A stretch of 64,000 nt of DNA from Oscheius onirici (Eukaryota; Nematoda; Chromadorea; Rhabditida; Rhabditidae): contig OW051471.1 in the NCBI GenBank assembly GCA_932521025.1, positions 12,028,001 to 12,092,000 on the forward strand. The letters are read 5' to 3'. Both the position numbers and the translations under genes were made by a program. Positions 56,432-64,000 of this stretch are shown here, one piece after another. A model generated the notes under the pieces. That model was not told the DNA's origin. It did not search any database and saw only the letters and a list, made by a program, of their open reading frames with translations. The stretch's first letter is position 1. Each line of letters starts with the position of its first letter.

Positions 56432-58279
56432 ATGCAGTCAAAACTGGTAAGATTCACCCTAGTAAAGCTGTTTATCCAGCTTCTTCAGCCTCTCCTCGAG
56501 ATAGTCAAGCCCCGACGTCATTCTCAGCACTACATATTACTCCTCTTCATCTCCATAACCGTTTTAGTATGGTTACATCTGGAAAAGGTAGAGGAACAAA
56601 AGGTGACTCTCTTCTATAAAATTCTTGAATCTCCCGGTTCAGATTCCTGTCAGGAGAAGGAATTATACCGACTTTCACAGTGACAAGGTCTCTGTCAGGA
56701 AGTTCACTGGACCCTTGACCAAATGTCCCTCAAAGTTTGGGAAAGTCACCTTCTTTGTGGTTTACAGACAAGAGTCACTGGATAAGTGAGTCTTCTGTCT
56801 TACAGTCTCCGTCTGTCCCCTCTCATTAGCCATGGGCACCGGGCCCATGTCAATGTTGACCGAGACGGTGCCAGCAAGGCGCATTTTCGGGGAAAGATTA
56901 CTTTAGCGAAAAAAACCTGGCACACATTTTGAACAAGCGTGGCATTTTCAGCCTATTTTCAAATTGGTTGCCTTGTTTTTCATGGTTCCCCCAAAAGAGC
57001 GCACAGCTGGCACGGGTCCGGTGCTCCTGCCTTTCTCTCAATATATCCAGCCCTTTCCAGAGGCTACTACGGAGTCGCCTTGGAGTCTCTTCGCTGCTAC
57101 CTAAAAGGGAGATACTACGAGTTCAAAATGATTGATATTGACAAAGATGAGAGAGTCCAGGCATCATGTGGACGACACAAAGAAATCTTTTTCAAGAAGC
57201 ACTGCGCCGTCGCCGAGTTTTTGAAAGACGCGGAGTGGATGCTGGTCCTTGATGCCGATACGGGAGTGGTCAATCCGCATCATTGTGTCGAAGAATGGAT
57301 TGACGATCGTGTGAATCTGATCTTCTATGAGAGGTTCTTCAATGGAGAAGTGGCTTCCTCTAACTATTTGGTAAAGTTACTGTACTTTTGAGTATAGGCA
57401 CAGCAATCGGACCGGTCCGAAAATTCACCGCGCATGTAAAGAATTAAGCCACTAAAGGAGCGTCGGCTTAATTCTTTACATGCGCGGTGATTTTGGTGAT
57501 TTTTCGGACCGGACCGGACGATCGCCATATCTGGGTCCAGGGGACAGAACTCATGCTTTTGAACCAGATTACGGTATTCCAGGTCAGAAACTCTCGCTAT
57601 TCCCACGACTTTCTCACAAAGTGGGCTGAGTACGAGTTCGAGAAGAGGCCGGACTTCAATGGACATGATAACGGTGTTCTGCAGCTCCATCTAGTCAAAA
57701 GTCTCTTGCCAGAAGACGGAAATAACCATACTCATGAGTGTGAGGATGTCTGGAGGAGTGGAAAAGACGTGACTTCTTTTTCTGCGTACATTGGATGTGT
57801 TCAGAAGACTTTGGGTAAGTGGACAGTCGCTGCTACTTTAATTTCTCTCCAGGATCCACCCGACTCTGGCCCGGCAAGATTCGAATCTGGCCAAAAGCCC
57901 GCGGTTGGGTCCGAGACGGTTTCGTGACTTCGGACAAATGGGGACCGAGCGATTTTATGCTCCACGGCTGGAAAAGTGGGACCGTTGGAGACCATGGCTG
58001 GTTTAGTCCCTTCAGAGTAGGTTTTCCCATAATTTTGGGCATAAAAACTTTCAGGCGAACCTAAACTCCGAAAAGTGTGGCAAGGGAGACGCTGGCTGGC
58101 TCTGGCGACAGGAGAAAAAGACAACAGACGCTAAAATTCGACAGCTTATGAGCAGATTTGATAGGAATCACAAGAAGCACGTCCTGAAAATATTGCCCAG
58201 AAAAGATATTGAGATCAGAGACAGGGAAGAGTGCTATCCATTCTGTGGGAAAGAAGCCGAGGGTCTTTTCAATGGCTGA
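56432..58279 (+). CDS. DUF273 (PF03314) glycosyltransferase-like type II membrane protein
   Basis: A nematode-restricted family thought to be Golgi glycosyltransferases; the donor and acceptor are unknown. Six exons: 56432-56602, 56643-56785, 57061-57370, 57583-57814, 57853-58016, 58055-58279 (1245 nt, 414 aa). A short cytosolic N-terminus precedes one membrane anchor ([18 protein letters not shown]). The catalytic-type domain shows [14 protein letters not shown] with a DxD motif, [58 protein letters not shown] and FMLHGWKSG. All junction phases agree. The anchor plus the DxD motif support a Golgi-lumen enzyme. A foldback element fills intron 3. Confidence 0.9.
57397..57523. repeat. Foldback element in DUF273 intron 3
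   Basis: CGGACCGGTCCGAAAATTCA and CCGCGCATGTAAAGAATTAA pair with TTAATTCTTTACATGCGCGG and TTTTTCGGACCGG. Arms are about 50 bp with a very short loop. The element makes up most of the intron. Confidence 0.85.
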
Positions 58280-58861
58280 AGCTTGAAATTGCCGTTATTT
58301 TGTGATTTTACTGGTCAGATTGGTGCTGTACATAATAAATCTTTTTAGCAAAGCACTGGGAACAAAGAAAAAGCGCAATGTTTGTGGTTTTTTCGCCCAA
58401 AAACTTCAGCGAACTGTTGAAGTTGGCAATTCCTTCCAACGAGAATCGCCAAATTACGCGCCAACATTTCTATTCCGGGACATTTGAATTGTTCCTCGCA
58501 TTTCTCACTTTTTTATCTTCTTTTTTTCGTTTTGTTTGCCGTTAAAAAATAATGAATTTGAAGTGGAAAGAAAGTTTCAGAATGTGCAAAAAATGAAAAG
58601 CCGTGCCCTAAATTCGAATAAAACAGCTGGAGGTTGTTGTAACAGCTGTATCTAGGAAGCTTTTATACCAAGACAACTTTTGTTGTTTTCCCTTGTTTTC
58701 TGGGTCGAAGTTGTCATCGAATGTTTCAGCAAAGAAACGCAGAGCATATTATTGTCGTTGCCACGCTGTTCGTAGAAATAGTTCATTTTTTCTCGTTTTC
58801 TATACTTCGTCTTCTTCCATCTACATCTTTCCTATCCTAAAGTTCATCAATTTTCAAGGCA

Positions 58862-60420
58862 ATGGAGCACGCCAACTTGCCCTGGGTCGAAAAATACAGG
58901 CCCACCAAGCTCGAGGAGATTGTCTCTCACAAGGAAATCATCTCAACATGTAAGCTGCCCTATTTTTATCGGAAAACATCATGAAATTTAGTAACAAGAT
59001 TCATCAAGAACGATCAGCTGCCACATCTTCTCTTCTACGGGCCTCCGGGAACGGGAAAGACGACAGCTATCTTGGCCGCAGCCCGAACAATGTTTACCGA
59101 CAAGGAGAGGGCCTCGAATGTACTGGAGCTAAACGCGTCCGATGATCGAGGAATCAATGTGGTCAGGTATATTCTTGTTCTTTCTCTTGTAATTGGCTAC
59201 AATTACAGACAGGACATTATTACATTCGCGCAAACGAAGAGACTTCATTTCGATGTGGAAGCTGCCAACAGAAGCCAGATCAAGGTGGTCATTCTGGACG
59301 AGGCCGACGCCATGACCAAGGACGCTCAGAATGCTCTTAGAAGGTGAGATTCTGTCATTTATTTTCAACGCTGTGAGGCAGCAGAAAGCTCAAACGTACC
59401 GTTTGCTTTTCAGAGTCATTGAAAAGTACACGGATAACGTCCGATTCTGCATCATTTGCAACTACCTCTCCTCCATAATCCCAGCCATTCAATCCAGGTA
59501 TACTTTTTTTTATTTAAAAATACTGCAAACTAAAATTTAGATGTACCCGATTCCGATTCGCTCCTCTCGAGCTGGAGCTCATCACTCCCCGAATCGACTA
59601 TGTGGTCAAGATGGAAAATCTCGAAATTACCGAAGACGGGAAGAAGGCTCTGCTGGACCTTTCTGGAGGAGACATGCGACGAGTTCTCAACGTTCTTCAG
59701 GTACCTTTTTTGTTATGTCTAAAGCCGAAACATGAAAATTCAGGCAGCGTCGATGGCCTTCAGCTGCATCAATGAGGAGAATGTCTACACATGTGTCGGA
59801 CAGCCCACACCGGTGCAAATAAGGAAACTGCTCGAGATTTTGCTCAACGAATCGTTTGCCAACTGCTGTGGAAGTAAGTTCACTAACTATTTTTGGTCCA
59901 CATTTCCATCCTTGTCCTCAGAAAAACCCCGCCATTTTTATATTGTCTTAAGGACAATGCCTGAAATGCCCAGTCTCGATCAGGAGCAACAAAGCGACAG
60001 GCCAACTTGGCCCAAAGATCTTTCGAAACTCGGCGCGAACCCGTAGATAGTCAGAAACGCCTTTATTTTGCATAATCGAGACCGACTGAAGCATTAGGTC
60101 GTGTCGTTTGACACATCTCGTTCTGAAAGAGTTTATTCATCAATTTCCAGAGCTCGAAAAGACCATGTCAAGCGGTTTCGCTCTCGCCGACGTTATTACC
60201 CGTCTTCACGATCTCGTCTTCAGCATGGATGTCAAATCAAATGTTTTTCTCTCATTAAAGTTCTTTCTCAATCACAATTTAGGTCACGATAGCCCTACTA
60301 AATGCCCTGGCCGAGACGGAAGTTCGACTGGCCAACGGCGGCTCGGATCGCCTTCAAACTGCCGGTCTTGTCGCCTCCTTCATCAAAGCCCGTCGTCTTC
60401 TGACCGAATCCATCGCCTAG
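58862..60420 (+). CDS. RFC5: Replication factor C small subunit (RFC5 type)
   Basis: An AAA+ subunit of the clamp loader that opens and loads PCNA at primer ends in the nucleus. Eight exons: 58862-58949, 58992-59166, 59209-59343, 59414-59497, 59541-59700, 59744-59873, 60151-60230, 60283-60420 (990 nt, 329 aa, about family length). It has LPWVEKYRPTKLEEIVSH, Walker A YGPPGTGKTT, LELNASDDRGINVVR, Walker B VVILDEADAMTKDAQNALRR, and the SRC motif IPAIQSRCTRFRF with the Arg finger, then LSGGDMRRVLNVLQ. VYTCVGQP and the C-terminal helices place it with human RFC5 rather than RFC2 or RFC4. Exon 7 begins inside a longer open stretch; only the 60151 acceptor fits both phase and alignment. This corresponds to C. 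elegans rfc-3. Confidence 0.95.
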
Positions 60421-60972
60421 AAATCTTCCCATTTTTCCGTGCCTCACATCCATGATCTTCCACTTTCTCTCCTCCCCATGTACGTGTACACTTTTTAACG
60501 GTGGTATTAAACTTTTCACTTTGTTCTTAGGGAATTTCAGGAAAGAGCGTTTATATTCGCATTTTTTATCTATAATTTTGTCAAATTGGCGTACCAAATT
60601 TTCATCACCTGTTCTGACGATAAAATTGCACATTTTGCTTTCGAAGACCGAAAAAAAAAGATTTATCTCCCTCATTTTCTCATTTCGCTATGCCGCCATG
60701 TTTTACCCGATTCTCTAGCAGTTTTTCATCCAGTATGCCCTGTTTTTCTTGCAAAATTCCACTTTCTTCTGGCCCTATACGCGCAACTTTTCGTCGTTTC
60801 CATTGCTTCTTGACCTATCTATGAACGCGTCATCAAGAAATCGCCGTGACATCTTCCTGAGCAACCACTGCCAAGCCTTGTTTGTATCCGCCATCTATTA
60901 AACTCTAACATTAAGCTTCAAATCGGTTCACTTTAAAATAAGGTGATTTCAGATTGATAGAAGACATCAGCG
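60421..60972. other. Intergenic region RFC5 to MZT1-like gene
   Basis: About 550 bp without a gene. A GATTTCAG acceptor ends about 21 bp before the next ATG, consistent with trans-splicing. Confidence 0.5.
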
Positions 60973-61452
60973 ATGGCTCCACCGGTAATTTCTCCCGAAG
61001 CCGTTCAAAGTAAGCGTTTTTGTCGTATTTTGCCCTACGTTTGTGGCCGATCTCACAAATAAACATTGCTTTTACTTCTAAAAGCGTTCATTTTCAGTTG
61101 CGCATTCCATCAGTCAGAATCTCGGGCTCCAGTTTACGCCGCTGCAGCTGGAGGCTGTGATTAGAGTATGTTTCATTATTTTTCTACTTTTCAAGTTTGA
61201 AACGGAAAATTTACTAAATTTTTAGTGCATCGAGCTCGGCGCAGATCCCGACGCCGTCCTGCGACTCATCAGCGAACGAGCCCCGGGTGCATCAGGAACT
61301 CAGTCAGTATGTTTTTTTTTACTTCTAACCTGAAAAAATAGGCTCATCAGACTCCTGGCAGCATAGCGAGCAACTCTTCAGCTCCCAGAACAACAGAGCC
61401 GACTCATAGACAGCCATTCAGCAGCAAGAGATCCGGATTCGAGCCGAACTAG
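60973..61452 (+). CDS. MZT1: MOZART1-like gamma-tubulin complex microprotein
   Basis: MOZART1 proteins bind the N-termini of GCP proteins and help activate gamma-tubulin ring complexes at microtubule-organising centres. Four exons: 60973-61009, 61098-61165, 61226-61306, 61342-61452 (297 nt, 98 aa). The helical core runs from residue 11: AVQIAHSISQNLGLQFTPLQ, then AVIRCIELGADPDAVLRLIS. It follows the family order of helix, a 'G(l/f)..e.l..ci.Lce.G..PeAl...i' segment and a short helix. The family is short (about 70-80 aa). Here a Ser/Pro/Thr-rich tail of about 30 residues is added, as in other nematode-sized members. Homology rests on a short alignment, so confidence is moderate. All phases agree. 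Confidence 0.78.
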
Positions 61453-61650
61453 ACCATTTAGGCCACAAATGATTAGTCAGTGTCATATGTATAGTGTTTA
61501 CAATGCATAAATTGTTTTTATCATCAATTTTCCTTGAAAATGTGGTCAAATCCACCGAAACGTACCCCTTTCATTCTATCAGTTGTCAGTCTCTGTTGGT
61601 TCTGAAGTTTTTATACCTTTGCTAATAAATTTGTCGTTTTTAGTCAGAGC

Positions 61651-63279
61651 ATGGATTACAACCAAAGTGGAGGAGCTCCAGGTCGACCTGGTGGTCAGCC
61701 TCCGGCAACTGGATTTCCAGCCTATCCTGGCGGAATGGATCGTAAGTTGTTACTTTTTATTCTTCGAATCAGCACCGTTTTGTTTCCTTTCGAAATACCG
61801 TCGTATTAGCTTCGAATCTCATTTTTTGTTACCAACTTTGCTCTGTTTCGGCTATGTCGAGAGTAAAAGATAAGGCATTGAAGCAGAACAACGGCTTATT
61901 TTACTGCTAAAACGACGAAACTTCAACGTTGATCGTTTCTTAGAAAATTGAATTTTGCCGGGTGAGATATTCTTCCGTTTGTTTGACTCCTAGGTGTTGT
62001 AAGACTGAAGAACAAAGCTCCAGAACTAACTGATGAAAACGCTCAAAATTGTACGCGGCTTTTTGCCTAACTGATGAAAACGCTCAAAATAGTACGCGGC
62101 TTTTTGGAACCCAAAACCTTTTTTATTTATTCCTTTAATTTCAGCGTACCAAGGAATGCCGCAGCCGGGCGGAATGCCGGGTCACGTCGCGCCACAGCAG
62201 CAGTTGTACGGACAGCGACCCCAGCAGCCGCCGTACATGATGGGACCTGCCGCTGGTTTTGGAGGACAGCAGCAACAACAACAGCCTCATCAAGTGCCAC
62301 AACCAGCAATGAATCCACCCGTACAGGCTCCTTTTCCTTCAGGACCATCTACGTAAGCTGTTTCCTCTTTTTTGAAGGAAAATGAAACTTTAGGGTTCAA
62401 CAACAGCCAGCCGTTGTGGCTTCAACGAGGAATGTGGAGGCTGCGAGACGGACAGCGGTGACGCAGGCCTATCAAAGCGCCTTTCCGCAAGAATATCTGG
62501 GAGACTTGTCGAAATATTCAGTCGGAGCGCTGGCTATAATTGGCAAGGAACTCGTCACCGAGCTCAATATCAAGTAGGGTTTTTTCTGTTGTAATTAAAG
62601 CAGAAAAGCTTTTCTCAAAAAAAATTCCTCAAAAAAATGATCGTATTCATTGATTGTGCGCTGGTAAACTACCTGCTGGACGGCTTGAACGTTCCAACGT
62701 TGCTCAACTTTTTCTAAGAAAGTCATTGCTTCACTGAACGCCAGTTCAGAAGCTTTTCCCATTTAAAATTACTCTTGTAAAGAGCTGATAGGCCAGCAAC
62801 AATCTCAATGCTCTTGTTTTGTCTCTATCTACTCCTCAATATCCATCTCATTTTTCAGACAGGGCCATATCTGGTCGATTCTCCAGCCACAGAACCAATC
62901 CAAGCATCTTCAAGACCCCGGTGAACATTTGGACTACATGACGACGCTATTCAGCCAGCTAGCTCAAGTCAGGTATCATTTTTGTCATATTCAATCTAAA
63001 AACTAAAATTTCAGAGTTCTGATCGATCAGAAGACGACAGGACACGAGATGAGTCTTCAGGACATTTTCAAAGATCTCACAGACATGAGCGATCCGGTCG
63101 AGACGAGGCCTCAGGAACTTCTGGACCGGCAAACAGTCTTTTTGGAGAACCGCAAAAAGTTGGCGGCTCTCAGCTGCGATTTGAAAATTCTCGACTGGAC
63201 GTCCGCCGTCTCGGATCCAGGACAGCTGAAGAAGGTCGACAAGATGCAGACTTCGAGAGACACAGCTCACAATCTTTGA
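61651..63279 (+). CDS. MED30: Mediator subunit 30 (MED30/MDT-30)-like
   Basis: MED30 is a metazoan head-module subunit of the Mediator coactivator of RNA polymerase II. Five exons: 61651-61741, 62145-62352, 62394-62573, 62859-62972, 63015-63279 (858 nt, 285 aa). The N-terminal 110 or so residues are Pro/Gln/Gly/Met-rich and disordered (PPYMMGPAAGFGGQQQQQQP). The conserved part has VGALAIIGKELVTELNIKQG and HIWSILQ, then a helix with DYMTTLFSQLAQVRVLID, and a C-terminal coiled coil (LLDRQTVFLENRKKLAALSC, DLKILDW). This matches the human order 'sL.riGqEtv.div' followed by two helices. The low-complexity N-terminus is longer than in the human protein. It starts 199 bp after the MZT1-like stop, with a TTTTTAG acceptor 7 bp before the ATG. 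Confidence 0.8.
62026..62106. repeat. Tandem duplication of 41 bp in MED30 intron 1
   Basis: CTAACTGATGAAAACGCTCA and the following AAAATTGTACGCGGCTTTTTG occur twice head to tail with one mismatch; the second copy lies just upstream of the exon 2 acceptor. Confidence 0.9.
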
Positions 63280-64000
63280 TACTCATTACGTGATGTTTAT
63301 TGTACATTTTGGTAATTAAAAATTCGGGAATTTTCTGGGGAAATAATGTTCATATGATTGGTCTTGTACCACTGATTATATTTCATGCTTTTGTGTTTGG
63401 ACAGGGATAACAATCCTGGCCGGCCAGGTTAGGTTGTAAACGGCGCGCCCAACCTGGCCAGGTTTTGCGGCTAGGATCGTGGCGGGTTAGTGTAGCAAAT
63501 CGATATGTTGCAGTTGAAATTGACCGGCCGTTGAAATTGACCAGAACTAATTGAAATTTACCAGTCGATTACAATTGCTTTTATAAATCGAGATGCAGTT
63601 GAAATTGACCGGAAACCGAAAATTTGCTAATTTTCATGACAAATAACTGGTTTTTTCCACTTTTTTGTGTTTTGTCGAAGATTTCGACAACCATTCGAAA
63701 AAAGTAAACATTTTCCTTAGAAAATGAGACTTTTTTTTTATACAGCAAGAAGTATTTATTGGCCTAAATAAAACAAAAACATTAATAATGTGAAAGAATG
63801 AAGAAAAACAATAAAATACAAGCGTATTGGAGGTAGGAGGGACCAAGGAGGTAGGCAGTTCGACGTCGGGGACTGCGGATTGAAGGACAAAGTATTCTTT
63901 CCACTTGATTTCTTGTGAAATAATTTAGAAGATGTCCGTTCGGTGTTCCAAGTCTAAAATTTCCTACTTCGATTGCTCTGTTTCTAAAGGAATAACAGTT
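63280..64000. other. Right-end intergenic region with small repeats
   Basis: No gene seen. It contains a GC-rich inverted repeat at about 63417-63465 (GGCCGGCCAGGTTAGG / CCAACCTGGCCAGG) and four near-copies of GTTGAAATTGACC between about 63510 and 63612. The rest is AT-rich. Confidence 0.55.

Noticed and set aside
59874-60150. RFC5 exon starting near 60097 with the long open frame before LEKTMSSG
   Set aside because: It leaves the wrong phase. The acceptor at 60150 gives an in-phase Lys codon and matches the family alignment.
1-64000. CRISPR arrays, bacterial operons or prophage
   Set aside because: Spliceosomal introns, nuclear receptors and other animal gene families show that this is eukaryotic DNA. 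The only regular direct repeats are a short minisatellite and microsatellites.

Overview
The window is nuclear DNA of a nematode, most likely a rhabditid-type species. Genes are split into many short exons by introns that mostly begin GT and end TTTCAG. It carries families that are expanded in or special to nematodes: two tandem nuclear hormone receptors, an Srh/Sri-like chemoreceptor and a DUF273 glycosyltransferase-like protein. These sit among ordinary animal housekeeping genes, and there are many small foldback (MITE-like) elements and RTE-like LINE fragments. I cannot name the species. Exon models below were built by hand from reading frame, splice sites and phase. For every model called as an intact CDS the exon lengths sum to a multiple of three. 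Single-base coordinate errors are possible.

Layout. 1-0.4 kb: 3' end of an SH2-like gene. 0.8-2.6 kb: a cathepsin B-like pseudogene with a frameshift and a nonsense codon. 2.6-8.5 kb: gene-poor sequence with foldback repeats. 8.5-21.8 kb: two paralogous nuclear hormone receptor genes in the same orientation. 22.0-23.7 kb (minus): SELENOF (Sep15) with Cys in place of selenocysteine. 23.6-31.1 kb: a large, almost perfect inverted duplication with arms of about 2.83 kb and a spacer of about 1.88 kb. Each arm holds a complete nine-exon gene of unknown function. The spacer holds the body of a small secreted protein with a plant S1-like pattern and a small acidic ORF. 31.3-35.2 kb (minus): sphingosine-1-phosphate lyase. 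36.1-42.5 kb: an AdipoR/PAQR receptor with a long N-terminal region. 45.2-46.4 kb: protein phosphatase inhibitor 2. 46.7-50.2 kb: unresolved minus-strand gene remnants, a duplicated upstream block and a LINE fragment with target-site duplications. 50.6-54.4 kb (minus): a complete seven-helix chemoreceptor. 55.4-56.1 kb: a third locus with a weaker copy of the duplicated block. 56.4-58.3 kb: DUF273 protein. 58.9-60.4 kb: RFC5. 61.0-61.5 kb: MOZART1 (MZT1)-like. 61.7-63.3 kb: MED30-like Mediator subunit.

How the parts relate. The genes are not one pathway. The 56-63 kb run of four co-directional genes includes two with short spacing and splice-acceptor-like sites just before the start codon (MZT1, MED30), which suggests trans-splicing and possibly an operon. 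The most striking structure is the 23.6-31.1 kb inverted duplication. The left arm is continuous with intact genes at both ends, whereas the right arm breaks both of them, so the right arm is the derived copy. That copy places a second copy of the S1-like gene's promoter upstream of the small ORF at 27885-28175.
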